Shown here piece by piece: positions 15,135-24,376 of a DNA stretch of 64,000 nt. Both the position numbers and the translations under genes were made by a program. The stretch covers positions 926,692 to 990,691 of the forward strand of contig NZ_QWEI01000001.1 of assembly GCF_003515775.1 (NCBI RefSeq), read 5' to 3'. Numbering within the stretch: the stretch's first letter is position 1; each line of letters starts with the position of its first letter. Below the pieces are notes generated by a model. It saw only the letters and a list, made by a program, of their open reading frames with translations. It was not told the DNA's origin and ran no database searches. The stretch comes from Ureibacillus yapensis (GTDB lineage Bacteria > Bacillota > Bacilli > Bacillales_A > Planococcaceae).

Positions 15135-17132
15135 TTATTTTGTGAGCAGCTCAAGATACTGAATAACCGGTTCAATTAATTGGTTTGCGTTCTTCCCGAC
15201 TTTTTGGTGGTCTTCTACAACAGAAGCGGCCAAATAACCGGAATCTTTCGCATCAAAAACAAATGTTAAACTGTTTTCAGCCCCTCGTTCCCCTTGTGAT
15301 TGCTTTAATTCCGCAGTTCCGGTTTTCGCACCAATGTCGCCGACCCCGTTTAATACGTGGGCCGTCCCTTCATTTGCCGTGACAACATCCACAAGCATCG
15401 GTTTTATCGCATCGATTGTTTCTTTGGAAAATATTTCTTTTACTTTCACAGCTTTGTCTGCAACAAGGTTCGGATAAGCCAGTACCCCCTCATTTGCAAA
15501 AATGGAATAGAAGCTTACCATTTGAATGGGTGACAGAAGCAGCTGACCTTGCCCATAAGCCGTATCCGCCAAAAGAATTTCCGAACCAAATTGATCTTCG
15601 TTGGAAATTTGGGCCGGCTTCATGCTTAACGGCAGATCAAAAGATTCGCCGAAAGGCAGCTTGTTCAATCCTGCGCGGAATGTTTCTTCCCCCATCTCCA
15701 ATGCTTCCTGGGCAAAGTAAATATTATCGGATGTAATCAATGCTTTTCTTAAATCTACATTTGCCGTGTCTGTTACACGCGAAATTTTATAGTTGCCCCA
15801 GGATTGATCTTTTTGCCATTGCAAGCCGCTGATTTTATGGGTTTCTTCCACCGTGGTTGCACCCGACTCCAATCCAATGGCCGCGGTAATCGGTTTAAAT
15901 GTTGAACCGGGTGCATACCGGTTCGTAAATCGATTCATAAATGGCTTGTCTTCATTATTGTTGTACTCATCGTATTGGGATTGCGAAATACCCACTACAA
16001 ACTGGTTGGGGTTGTAGGATGGTTTACTGACGAGTGCCAATAAATTCCCTGTTTTCGGTTCCACTGCAACGGTTGCACCTGCAGCATTTTCCAGGGCATC
16101 AAAAGCAGTTTGCTGCAAGTTCGCATCAATAGTCACCTTTATGGTTTGTCCATCTTGCTTTTCAACCTTCTGAATGGTCGCCCGTTTATCGCCATTGGCC
16201 GTTTCAATGTAAATTTCCCCGCCGTTTTGGCCCCGCAGTTCCTTCTCGAATGCCATTTCAAGCCCGGACCGGCCGATTACATCCCCAACTTGCAAGGTAG
16301 GGTCTTTTTCAATATCCTCAGCTGTCACTTCCCCTACATATCCTGTTAAATGGGCTGCCGCTTCACGCAGAGGATACGCCCGGATTGCAACCTGCTGGTA
16401 CTGAACTGCATAAATCCTCGGCGTTTCTGAACCATAAGGCAATGTTTTCAAGGGAACAAAGTATTCATCCTGTACCCAGCTTTGCGAGAGTTGGCTTTCG
16501 ATAAATTCAGCCGTAATCCCTAATTGTTTGGCGATATGTGCAATTTTTGCTGCTCTTGCTTCCCCTTGTCCCAGATCTTTCGGAACAACTCCTGCTTGGT
16601 AGGTGGTTGTATTAAATGCCAGTTCCGAACCATGGCGATCGATAATTTCTCCTCGATTGGCTTCATCAATGGTATAACGGATTTTATCGTCAGGAAGCAT
16701 TTCGGGAAAAATCAATTCGGGCGTCCAATTTACCTTAAACTCTTCTTCACTTTCAATAAGCTCTGTTTGATAAGGAATGTCTGACAGGGTCCCCAAGACG
16801 GTATCAAATGTCGCTGTATATTCGAGTATGTTTTCTTCTGTAATTTCATACTCGACTTCCATGTTTGAGACGCCAATTCCGCCATAAACCACTTTGTACT
16901 TCTCTGCGAGAGAGTCCTCGGTATACCCAGCCTCTTCAAGAGAATCCGTTGTTGCAAGCTTAGGAAGCTGATCAAATTTCTGTTCCTTCAATGCCTTGAC
17001 CCATTCGGCCGCGACTGTCTCTTTTCTATCTTGCATCTTTGCTGCATGGTATTGTTGATAACCGAAACCAGCTCCTGCAGCAAGCAATATTACAAGGATG
17101 ATCCCAACAGGCAATATCCATTTTTTCTTCAT
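15135..17132 (-). CDS. class B penicillin-binding transpeptidase (PBP3/MecA-like architecture)
   Basis: A 665-residue protein. It has an N-terminal membrane anchor (about 5-24, no lipobox), an NTF2-like MecA N-terminal domain (35-150), a PBP dimerisation domain starting at NRGEIIDRHG (159-168), and a transpeptidase domain with all three motifs: S410-TFK, SDN (468-470) and KTGTAE (603-608). It cross-links peptidoglycan outside the membrane. The domain set matches B. subtilis PbpC (PBP3), enzymes often of low beta-lactam affinity, but resistance cannot be claimed from sequence. GGGAGGTTTAT precedes the ATG. Confidence 0.93.
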   Translation of the reverse strand: MKKKWILPVGIILVILLAAGAGFGYQQYHAAKMQDRKETVAAEWVKALKEQKFDQLPKLATTDSLEEAGYTEDSLAEKYKVVYGGIGVSNMEVEYEITEENILEYTATFDTVLGTLSDIPYQTELIESEEEFKVNWTPELIFPEMLPDDKIRYTIDEANRGEIIDRHGSELAFNTTTYQAGVVPKDLGQGEARAAKIAHIAKQLGITAEFIESQLSQSWVQDEYFVPLKTLPYGSETPRIYAVQYQQVAIRAYPLREAAAHLTGYVGEVTAEDIEKDPTLQVGDVIGRSGLEMAFEKELRGQNGGEIYIETANGDKRATIQKVEKQDGQTIKVTIDANLQQTAFDALENAAGATVAVEPKTGNLLALVSKPSYNPNQFVVGISQSQYDEYNNNEDKPFMNRFTNRYAPGSTFKPITAAIGLESGATTVEETHKISGLQWQKDQSWGNYKISRVTDTANVDLRKALITSDNIYFAQEALEMGEETFRAGLNKLPFGESFDLPLSMKPAQISNEDQFGSEILLADTAYGQGQLLLSPIQMVSFYSIFANEGVLAYPNLVADKAVKVKEIFSKETIDAIKPMLVDVVTANEGTAHVLNGVGDIGAKTGTAELKQSQGERGAENSLTFVFDAKDSGYLAASVVEDHQKVGKNANQLIEPVIQYLELLTK

Positions 17133-17200
17133 ATAAACCTCCCTATATATAGCTCCATTTAGTATATATTACCAGAAAAGACAGTTCGAAGGGGGTCAAT

Positions 17201-17240
17201 AAAAAATACAGACAAGTCATGAACTGACCCTGTCTGCATT
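17201..17240 (-). terminator. terminator of the aminotransferase gene
   Basis: On the minus strand ATGCAGACA pairs with TGTCTGTAT, with an inner GTCA/TGAC pairing, and is followed by TTTTTTAT. Confidence 0.8.
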
Positions 17241-17243
17241 GTT

Positions 17244-18440
17244 TTACACTGTCTGCTTTTCATTTGAAAGTGCATACAGTATTTTCCCTAGTCGTTTAAT
17301 TCCTTCTTCAATCATTTCAGTTGAAGAATTGGTATAGTTCAAGCGAAGTGTGTTGACATTGGTTTTGTTCGTATAGAATGGGTCGCCTGGTACGAACGCC
17401 ACTTTTTCTTCCATCGCTTTATTGAAAAATTCAAGTGCCGACGTTCCCTCTTCCAACGTTACCCAGATAAACATTCCTCCATCCGGTTTTGTATAGTTCA
17501 CAGTGGATGGGAAGTATTTTGCCATGGCATTTAACATGGTATTTGCCTGCGTTTGATACAAGTCGGCAATTTTTCCAATGTGCGTTTTCAGATCATTACT
17601 TGCTAAATAATCATGGAGAATCATTTGCGAGAAAATATTTGTGTGAAGATCCATTGCTTGTTTAGCCGTATTGATGTGGCCCATTAATTCTTTATTCTTC
17701 GTCACAATATAGCCGATACGCATTCCCGGCGTCACAATTTTCGAGAAAGAACCAAGCAATACCGAATTTTCCAGTCGCCCTGCGCCAATGTAAGGCAATT
17801 TTTCACCGCTCCAGCGCAATTCGCCGTAAGGGTCATCTTCAATTAATGCCACATCATATTTCTTTAGCACTTCATAGATGGCTTCGCGTTTCTCTTGTGA
17901 ATATGTAATGCCTGTTGGGTTGTGGAAATTTGGCACTGTATAAATGAATTTGATATGCTCATTCGTTGAAAGTGTTTCTTCGAGTTGTTCGGCATTCAAT
18001 CCGTCTTCTTCCAGCGTTACCGGGTAAAAGACAGGTTCCGCTAATGTAAAGGCCTGGATTGCCCCTAAATAGCCCGGCTCCTCGATTACCACTCCTTCTC
18101 CTTTGTTGAGAAGCACTTGCGAAATAAGCTCCAATGCTTGCTGCGATCCTGTTGTAATCAAAATATCCTCTGGTTCAAAGTCCAATCCAAAATCTGTTTT
18201 ATATTTGTCCGCAATATATTGTCTTAAAGGCAAGTATCCTTCAGTAGTTGAATATTGAAATAATTTTGCGCCATTTTCATCAATCGCATGATTAATGGAT
18301 TGTTTCAGTTCATCAATTGGGAAAGAGATGGGGTTGGGTAAACCTCCAGCAAACGAAATCACATCAGGTGCATCCGTAACTTTTAAGATATTTCGTATAA
18401 ATGATGATGGAGTGTTTAAAATTTTATCCGAGTACTTCAT
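17244..18440 (-). CDS. PLP-dependent aminotransferase, class I/II (2-aminoadipate/LysN-like)
   Basis: A 398-residue fold-type I aminotransferase. The N-terminal ISFAGGLPNPISFP segment is typical of the LysN/2-aminoadipate and MocR-like group. TTGSQQALELI binds the phosphate, NFHNPTG and EDDPYGEL carry the cofactor-contacting Asn and Asp, and the Schiff-base lysine lies in GSFSKIVTPGMRIG. It lacks the GntR DNA-binding domain of MocR regulators, so it is an enzyme. The substrate is uncertain (aromatic or branched amino acids, or 2-aminoadipate). It is monocistronic, with an AGGGATTATT ribosome site. Confidence 0.88.
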   Translation of the reverse strand: MKYSDKILNTPSSFIRNILKVTDAPDVISFAGGLPNPISFPIDELKQSINHAIDENGAKLFQYSTTEGYLPLRQYIADKYKTDFGLDFEPEDILITTGSQQALELISQVLLNKGEGVVIEEPGYLGAIQAFTLAEPVFYPVTLEEDGLNAEQLEETLSTNEHIKFIYTVPNFHNPTGITYSQEKREAIYEVLKKYDVALIEDDPYGELRWSGEKLPYIGAGRLENSVLLGSFSKIVTPGMRIGYIVTKNKELMGHINTAKQAMDLHTNIFSQMILHDYLASNDLKTHIGKIADLYQTQANTMLNAMAKYFPSTVNYTKPDGGMFIWVTLEEGTSALEFFNKAMEEKVAFVPGDPFYTNKTNVNTLRLNYTNSSTEMIEEGIKRLGKILYALSNEKQTV

Positions 18441-18738
18441 AATAATCCCTCTTTTTCGAAAAATCGCTGAAAATCATTAAACCAATCACCCGCGGATTGG
18501 TGTTAAATTAAAATCAGTGTTAAATGATTTTATCAGACAATTTAAAAAATTTCAAAATAAATTTTACTTAAACATGGAAAATCTCCCGTATTTCCGATGC
18601 GGAAATATAAAGTTTTGCTCGTATTCTTGAATTTAAGCCTACTCTTGATTGAAAAATGCTAATTTTTGACTTTAAGGGAATTTCCCATCGAAAGTGAGAT
18701 ATTTCCTCTACTTGGTTCCGACTGCACTTAATTAAAAT
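18441..18738. other. intergenic region upstream of the aminotransferase gene
   Basis: Roughly 300 bases without a convincing gene. ACCAATC-N7-GATTGGT (18481-18501) is a perfect inverted repeat about 40 bp upstream of the aminotransferase start and could be an operator or a 5'-leader hairpin. A 63-codon minus-strand frame at 18568-18759 has no ribosome site, overlaps a terminator, and is not credited. Confidence 0.5.
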
Positions 18739-18780
18739 GAAAAAAGGCATCTCCACCACAGTTGGGTTGGAAATGCCTTT
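18739..18780 (-). terminator. terminator of the DUF1541 lipoprotein gene
   Basis: On the minus strand AAAGGCAT...TCCA pairs with GGA...ATGCCTTT, followed by T6. Confidence 0.8.
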
Positions 18781-18804
18781 ATTCTGAGCATATTTACTTC
18801 CGGA

Positions 18805-19461
18805 TTATTGCGTTATCGCAGATTTTCCGTCGTTGTCGCTGTCATACTTCGATTCCGATTCGGGAACGAGCTCACTTTCTTTCAGCCACAAATAGTCTGT
18901 TATTGTTTCACCCAGTGAATTTGTGTAATCCACAACATAGACGGTTGTGTTTTCTACCGTATCAACGGCGCCTTCTGCTCCTAACATCCCTTCTAAACGG
19001 TTGGCGTTAATAATTACTTCGGACCCCTGAGCTAATGTACCTTTATCCACCCCCGTCAATTCTTCCGCTACAAACCACTTATGGTTCTCTTCAAAAGGCT
19101 CTCCGTTTGTTGGCTGATACGAAACAGAGTACACGGTTGTGTCATACGCTGCTTTAACGGTTGCAACCGCCCCTTCCATTCCTTCCCTGTGGCTCGCATT
19201 CACCACTGCTGTACTGCCGACTGGATATTTGGGATTTTCGGATTCTTTCAATCCTTCTGGAATGGGGCTTGTCGGGATATTCCCCTGATCTTCCAGCCGT
19301 TCCACTTCTTCTTCGCTCACTTGCTTATCTTCGCTTCCTAAATTGTTTGTTACATCAGCAGCCGGGTCCACGTCTTTCTTATTATCATCTCCCCAGCCGC
19401 ACGCCGATAAAAGCAAGACAAACAGCAATGTCATGGTTACTAACAATAATTTATAATCCAT
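18805..19461 (-). CDS. lipoprotein with two DUF1541 (YdhK-type) domains
   Basis: A 218-residue exported lipoprotein: signal peptide with lipobox LSAC (Cys21), an acidic linker (about 25-75), then two tandem copies of the DUF1541 domain (about 77-133 and 139-197). Each begins with a G-S-x-V/A-x-x-x-A sheet followed by EGM.GA and a T.YxV.Y strand. This is the arrangement of YdhK-family proteins, whose function is unknown. It is divergent from the staygreen-family gene. AGGAGGATTTTATA precedes the ATG. Confidence 0.82.
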   Translation of the reverse strand: MDYKLLLVTMTLLFVLLLSACGWGDDNKKDVDPAADVTNNLGSEDKQVSEEEVERLEDQGNIPTSPIPEGLKESENPKYPVGSTAVVNASHREGMEGAVATVKAAYDTTVYSVSYQPTNGEPFEENHKWFVAEELTGVDKGTLAQGSEVIINANRLEGMLGAEGAVDTVENTTVYVVDYTNSLGETITDYLWLKESELVPESESKYDSDNDGKSAITQ

Positions 19462-19641
19462 TATAAAATCCTCCTATATTTTCTCAATTTACCTAGTTCA
19501 AGGATTGAACATTCACAGCGTTTCTATTCATAAATTTGGCAGGACTTTAAAATGTATGGCACTTTAGGTATGGCGGCTCCCATTAACCTTTTGGCATTTC
19601 CGCCCATATATTAGTTTTAGGTTTTTGATAAGGAGGGTAAT

Positions 19642-20112
19642 ATGGCACACTTCGATCCGCAAAAATTAACCATTCGATTTATTTCCCCTGCCAATCCAAA
19701 CGAGCCTATTCAGGGAAGAAAATACACCCTTACGCATTCAGATCAAACAGGGCAATTATTTTTGGATATTGGACCGAATTATAATTACGAAGCGATCAAT
19801 CCGCAAATGCGAGATGAGGTTATAGCCGAATGGCAAAAGAATGAGTCCTATCGTTTAATTGGGAAGGTTTATGTAGATGGCAATGAGAATTCGGTGGATG
19901 CGGCCGGCAAGCGTTACGAAATTTTCAAGAGGGAATTAGGAACCGCCTTGCAAGCGATCCTGTTTGGAGACCGTTCATTTTTTTCAAATTATCCTGAACT
20001 TTTGGATGCGCCTATCTTGATTTATTTTGAATCAAGATTTCCCAACTTCAATCAGTTATTTTATTATGGCACACCAAAACAATATCTTAGCCAACTGCAA
20101 CTGGGAGTTTAA
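19642..20112 (+). CDS. staygreen (SGR) family protein
   Basis: A 156-residue protein with the staygreen signature: FDPQKLTIRF at the N-terminus, RKYTLTHSDQTGQLFLDIG (about 26-44), MRDEVIAEW (57-65) and IFKRELGTALQAI...GDR (about 93-112). In plants the family removes magnesium from chlorophyll a, and some bacterial homologues are reported to do this in vitro. This organism shows no sign of chlorophyll metabolism, so the natural substrate is unknown, perhaps another metallo-tetrapyrrole. The HSD triplet is in the position of residues considered catalytic. AGGAGGGTAAT precedes the ATG. It is monocistronic. Confidence 0.85.
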   Translation: MAHFDPQKLTIRFISPANPNEPIQGRKYTLTHSDQTGQLFLDIGPNYNYEAINPQMRDEVIAEWQKNESYRLIGKVYVDGNENSVDAAGKRYEIFKRELGTALQAILFGDRSFFSNYPELLDAPILIYFESRFPNFNQLFYYGTPKQYLSQLQLGV

Positions 20113-20139
20113 ATTTCCAGGTTGGTCCTTTTTGGGCGA

Positions 20140-20175
20140 AAAAAAAGCGCCTTTTCAAGCTTGCAAAAGGCGCTT
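20140..20175. terminator. bidirectional terminator
   Basis: AAGCGCCTTTT and its complement flank a 9-nt loop, with a long A run on the 5' side that reads as a T run on the minus strand. Confidence 0.85.
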
Positions 20176-20187
20176 CTGTTAAGATTT

Positions 20188-20454
20188 TTACTCTTCGTCC
20201 AAGATTTCATCGAAGGCAGCGGAGACTTTTTCAAATTCTTCGTCACTTTCAACTGCGTTAAAATCGCCTTCTTCATCCACACTTAAAAAGAAGACATCAA
20301 TATCTTCTTCCGTTTCTTCTTGTATGTCCTCGACAAAACCAACGGCTACGTATTCCGTTCCTTCGATATTAACCGAAGCAAGAATTTCTACTTCCAATTC
20401 TTCATCATTTTCATCCGTGATTGTGAAGATTTCGCCAACTTCTATTTTTTCCAT
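20188..20454 (-). CDS. DUF1292 family protein (YrzB-like)
   Basis: An 88-residue, very acidic protein with the DUF1292 pattern (I-T-x-x-D-E-x-x-E-x-x-x-E-x-L followed by Y-x-x-V). The family is common in Firmicutes, usually cytosolic, and uncharacterised. It lies 45 bp downstream of selO in the same direction and may be co-transcribed. GGAGGAGAATAGTT precedes the ATG. Confidence 0.82.
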   Translation of the reverse strand: MEKIEVGEIFTITDENDEELEVEILASVNIEGTEYVAVGFVEDIQEETEEDIDVFFLSVDEEGDFNAVESDEEFEKVSAAFDEILDEE

Positions 20455-20499
20455 AACTATTCTCCTCCATTCGATTATTGGTGCGTGGCCAGAAATTCC

Positions 20500-21954
20500 T
20501 TATGTCCCGCAAAATGTGCGATAAGGTACATTTGATGGCCCCGGCAGCTTGCAATATTCTTCTTGCTCGGAAGAATATTCATAAGGATTTTGGAGTACCT
20601 TTAATAGGTTCTCAACAAGGCTGTAATCGCCATGTTTCTCGGCTGCTTTTAATGCTTCCTCCACTCGATGATTGCGTGGAATGACGGAAGGATTGCTTTT
20701 TTTCATTAAATCTGTAGATTCTTCAACAGATTGTGATTGCCGTTCACGTCTGGCCTGCCACTTTTCAAGCCACTGATTAAATTCCCCTTTTCCATAAAGC
20801 GGAGACTCTTCCAGCTTGTTGATTGTAAGCGAACGGAAAGTATTTGTATAGTCCGCGCGATTGTTTTTCATAAGCTCAAGAAGCTCTTCAGCTAATTCCT
20901 GGTCTTCATCTTCTTCATTGAATAATCCCAGCTTCTCTCTCATTCCCGAGAGCCAATGATCCTCAAAGATGCCCATATAATGTGAAATTTCGCCTTGTGC
21001 CAGTTCAATTGCTTTTTCTTCATCCTCGTCCAATAAAGGAATCAACGACTCTGCAAAGCGGGCCAAGTTCCACAAGCCAATTTTGGGTTGATTGCCATAA
21101 GCATAGCGCCCATGTGTATCAATTGAACTGAAAACCGTGTCTGGATGATACGTATCCATAAAAGCACATGGTCCATAGTCGATCGTTTCTCCGCTGATAG
21201 CCATATTATCGGTATTCATCACTCCGTGGATAAAACCGACCAACTGCCATTTCGCTATCAACTCTGCTTGTTTATGGACAACTTCCTGGAGCAAACGCAG
21301 GTGTTGATGGTCGCTGGGCGGGATATGGGAGAAATGACGAACCAATGTATAGCTCGCCAATGTTTGCAAGTCCTCATAGGAGCCCCATCCCGCAGTATAT
21401 TGGAATGTACCCACTCGAATATGGCTTGATGCTACGCGTGTTAAGATTGCACCCGGAAGCGGCGTTTCACGCATAACCTCTTCCCCCGTGGATACAACGG
21501 CAAGGCTGCGCGTTGTTGGAATGCCCAGGCCATGCATTGCTTCGCTGATGATAAATTCCCTGAGCATCGGGCCAAGAGCGGCACGCCCGTCACCTCCGCG
21601 TGAAAATGGCGTTCGTCCCGAACCTTTTAATTGAATATCAAAGCGTTCTTTTTTCGGGGTCATTTGCTCCCCGTATAAAATGGCACGCCCATCGCCAAGC
21701 ATTGTAAAGTGCCCAAATTGATGGCCCGCATATGCTTGCGCCATTGGGAAGGATCCTTCGGGCGCTTTATTTCCGGCCAGGATTTGCACGCCCTCTTCGC
21801 TCTGAAGCTCCTGTGGATTTAAGCCCAGTTCTTCTGCAAGTTTCCCGTTGAACATCACGATTTTTGGGTTTCTTACAGGATTCAGGCCGACACTTGCATA
21901 AAAAGTATCTGAAAGTCTGGCATAGCTATTATCAAAATTCCATCCTATTCCCAT
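20500..21954 (-). CDS. selO: protein adenylyltransferase SelO (YdiU/UPF0061)
   Basis: A 484-residue pseudokinase-fold enzyme that transfers AMP from ATP to Ser/Thr/Tyr of target proteins. Visible hallmarks: [41 protein letters not shown], the HGVMNTDN loop with the catalytic-loop Asp/Asn, and [10 protein letters not shown]. The C-terminus ends FCGT with Cys at the third-last position, the site of selenocysteine in animal homologues and of the redox-switch cysteine in bacterial ones. AGAGGATTGT precedes the ATG. Confidence 0.92.
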   Translation of the reverse strand: MGIGWNFDNSYARLSDTFYASVGLNPVRNPKIVMFNGKLAEELGLNPQELQSEEGVQILAGNKAPEGSFPMAQAYAGHQFGHFTMLGDGRAILYGEQMTPKKERFDIQLKGSGRTPFSRGGDGRAALGPMLREFIISEAMHGLGIPTTRSLAVVSTGEEVMRETPLPGAILTRVASSHIRVGTFQYTAGWGSYEDLQTLASYTLVRHFSHIPPSDHQHLRLLQEVVHKQAELIAKWQLVGFIHGVMNTDNMAISGETIDYGPCAFMDTYHPDTVFSSIDTHGRYAYGNQPKIGLWNLARFAESLIPLLDEDEEKAIELAQGEISHYMGIFEDHWLSGMREKLGLFNEEDEDQELAEELLELMKNNRADYTNTFRSLTINKLEESPLYGKGEFNQWLEKWQARRERQSQSVEESTDLMKKSNPSVIPRNHRVEEALKAAEKHGDYSLVENLLKVLQNPYEYSSEQEEYCKLPGPSNVPYRTFCGT

Positions 21955-22284
21955 ACAATCCTCTTCTCTTTTTTATGATCTTATTTTTTGTCATTCCAGT
22001 TGAATTATACTCCTTTTAAGTTCATACAATTATAGGCAGTTGAATTAATTGTGTTCAGAATCCATCATACCTTATCCTGCTAAAACAGTCTTCCATGTTT
22101 CCCATTAAAACCTGTCTACTTTTTAGATATGCCCCGTAAAAAAGCACTTAAACCTGCTCCATCAACCGCCCCATTTTGCTAGGGGGAAATTTACAATAAC
22201 AAATCAATTTCTTTACGTTTTTTCATCATTTTTATGATAAGATATTTTTCTGTGTGAAGTTATAGAAAGAAGGATTAAGCAATA
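21955..22284. other. divergent intergenic region between selO and the MATE gene
   Basis: No gene is seen. On the minus strand TATAAT (22004-22009) is a good -10 for selO with a poor -35. For the MATE gene TTTACG (22212-22217) and TATGAT (22233-22238) are possible at a short 15-bp spacing. No convincing operator or structured RNA was noticed. Confidence 0.4.
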
Positions 22285-23682
22285 ATGAGTGAGACTCTAA
22301 AAAAACCTGCGGAAAAGCTAAGTTTGTTCCATTTAACTTGGCCTATTTTCCTCGAAGTATTCTTATTTATGTTAATGGGGCTTGCCGATACTTTTATGTT
22401 AAGTGCCGTATCGGATGATGCCGTTTCGGGTGTGGGCACTGCCAACCAATATATACACATAGCCATCCTGATTCTGGAAGTAGTCGGAAACGGGGCTGCC
22501 ATTGTGGTTTCCCAATATCTTGGATCGCGCCGATATATTGAAGCCGCACGAATTTCCGCTTTAGCGGTTACGCTTAACCTTTGTGTCGGTGTCATTATGT
22601 CCATTGGCTTTGTTTTATTCTCTAATCGATTAATGGTGATCATGAACCTGCAGGGCGAGGTGCTTCAGCATGCACAAAGCTACTTACTGATTGTAGGAGG
22701 CGGTATTTTCCTTCAGGCTGTCATTAATTCATTGGCTGCGGTCATTCGTGTACATGGATGGACAAAGCAAACGATGCTGGTCTCACTTGGCATGAACGTC
22801 ATCCATGTGATTGGCAACTATCTTTTAATTTTCGGCCATTTTGGCGCACCTGAACTTGGTGTGCAAGGTGCAGCGATTTCTTCTGTTGCCAGTCGATTGA
22901 TTGCCGTATTTGTCTTCTTCTGGCTGTTGTATCAAGCTCTGGAAGTAAAAATAGAATGGCGGCAGTATTTCACCTTTTCAAAGGAATACGTTCAGAAGAT
23001 CCTGTCGATTGGATTACCTAGCGCCTTCGAGCAAATCATGTATCAAGCTTGCCAAATCGTCTTTTTATATTATGTCACTTATCTTGGTACAGAAGCCTTG
23101 GCAGCAAGGCAATATGCCATGAATATTTCGATGTTTACCTATCTTTTCGCTATTGCGATTGGAATGGGGACTTCCATTATCGTCGGTCGCCTTGTTGGCT
23201 CAGGCGACAAAGATGCTGCCTATAAACAACTATGGGCCAGTGTTAAAAGCGCGCTATCATTCACCATTGCCCTTGCTGCGCTTGTCATGATTTTCCGCGA
23301 ATCGTTAATGGAACTATTCACGGCAAATCCGGAGGTAATCATGGTTGGCGCATCTGTCCTGGCATTAAGTCTTTTACTTGAAACCGGGCGCACAATCAAC
23401 ATTACCATCATTAATACGATGCGTGCTGCGGGAGATGCCCGATTCCCCGTAAAAATCGGTTTCTTGTCGATGATTTGCATGAGTCTGCCACTGGGCTATT
23501 TTTTGGTATTCGTACTTGACCTAGGGTTGGTTGGTGTATGGCTGGCCATTGCGGCGGATGAATGGACCCGCGCCATCATTGTGTTATTCAGATGGAAAAG
23601 CCGGAGATGGGAACGCTACGCATTGGTGTCGCCTGCTGAACCGGAGAAAATTAAATTGAAGGAAACTCCTGCTGTTTCTTAG
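22285..23682 (+). CDS. MATE-family efflux transporter
   Basis: A 465-residue membrane protein with about 12 predicted helices in two homologous halves (about 15-225 and 235-445), typical of multidrug and toxin extrusion pumps that export cationic compounds using Na+ or H+. Characteristic pieces are LTWPIFLEVFLFMLMGLADT at the start and LPSAFEQIMYQ at the second half. Two tandem Shine-Dalgarno-like segments (AGAAAGAAGGATT) precede the ATG. No regulator gene is adjacent, and the substrate is unknown. Confidence 0.9.
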   Translation: MSETLKKPAEKLSLFHLTWPIFLEVFLFMLMGLADTFMLSAVSDDAVSGVGTANQYIHIAILILEVVGNGAAIVVSQYLGSRRYIEAARISALAVTLNLCVGVIMSIGFVLFSNRLMVIMNLQGEVLQHAQSYLLIVGGGIFLQAVINSLAAVIRVHGWTKQTMLVSLGMNVIHVIGNYLLIFGHFGAPELGVQGAAISSVASRLIAVFVFFWLLYQALEVKIEWRQYFTFSKEYVQKILSIGLPSAFEQIMYQACQIVFLYYVTYLGTEALAARQYAMNISMFTYLFAIAIGMGTSIIVGRLVGSGDKDAAYKQLWASVKSALSFTIALAALVMIFRESLMELFTANPEVIMVGASVLALSLLLETGRTINITIINTMRAAGDARFPVKIGFLSMICMSLPLGYFLVFVLDLGLVGVWLAIAADEWTRAIIVLFRWKSRRWERYALVSPAEPEKIKLKETPAVS

Positions 23683-23698
23683 GGGTTATGCAAAAGTT

Positions 23699-23735
23699 AA
23701 GACTCCCGGATTTTAAGTCCGGGAGTCTTATTTTA
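23699..23735. terminator. bidirectional terminator
   Basis: AAGACTCCCGGA and its perfect complement flank a 7-nt loop, between the converging MATE and flavin reductase genes. Confidence 0.88.
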
Positions 23736-24287
23736 ATGCTTATCAACAGGTTCTTTCGACAATGTTCCACTTAGTTTGCAATATTCAACAAACACACGCG
23801 CCAATTCACGAAGACGGTCTTTAATCTCTTCATCCGTGATATTGTTGTTTTCATCAAAATGCGATGCGTGTGAGTAAACATAGTTCGGCGTTACCAAGCA
23901 GCGGAAATAGTCCAAAATGGGTCTTAATTGATTTTCCACGACTAAATGATGTTGATATGTACCGCCATTCGCTACCATTGAAACCGGTTTGTAGCGCATC
24001 GCTTTGGGGTTGAGCATATCAAAGGCATTTTTCAGCACACCTGGAATCGACGCTTGGTAAATCGGCGATGCGATTATATAGCCGTCTGCTTCTTCAAACT
24101 TTTGAATCATCATTTTCATATCTTCATTTAACGGACTGCCATCCAAAATTTGATGCTTTAAATTTGAGAAGTATAATATTTCCAGTTCCAATTCATTATT
24201 ATATTCTTTTATATATTGCTCCACTTGTCGCAATAGTGCACCTGTTTTAGCTCCAAATATGGTGCCATCCACGAGTAATATTTTCAT
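23733..24287 (-). CDS. NAD(P)H-dependent FMN reductase-like flavoprotein
   Basis: A 184-residue flavodoxin-fold protein (MKILLVDGTIFG at the N-terminus, then the FMN-contacting ASPIYQASIPGVLKNAFDML at about 77-96, and MVANGGT near 107). The family includes SsuE-type FMN reductases and azoreductase-like quinone reductases. The cellular acceptor is unknown. It lies 90 bp downstream of nothing co-oriented except the antiporter gene at 24377-26215, and may be read through from it. GGAGGATTGAAAG precedes the ATG. Confidence 0.85.
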   Translation of the reverse strand: MKILLVDGTIFGAKTGALLRQVEQYIKEYNNELELEILYFSNLKHQILDGSPLNEDMKMMIQKFEEADGYIIASPIYQASIPGVLKNAFDMLNPKAMRYKPVSMVANGGTYQHHLVVENQLRPILDYFRCLVTPNYVYSHASHFDENNNITDEEIKDRLRELARVFVEYCKLSGTLSKEPVDKH

Positions 24288-24376
24288 CTTTCAATCCTCC
24301 AAAATATTATTTCCCTACATTATTCTAACAGATACCCAAAAGCTATAGTAGAGAACCGTTTTGGAAGTCATTATTT

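Noticed and set aside
18568..18759. 63-codon minus-strand frame between aminotransferase and DUF1541 genes
   Set aside because: No ribosome site; its 5' end overlaps the DUF1541 gene's terminator.
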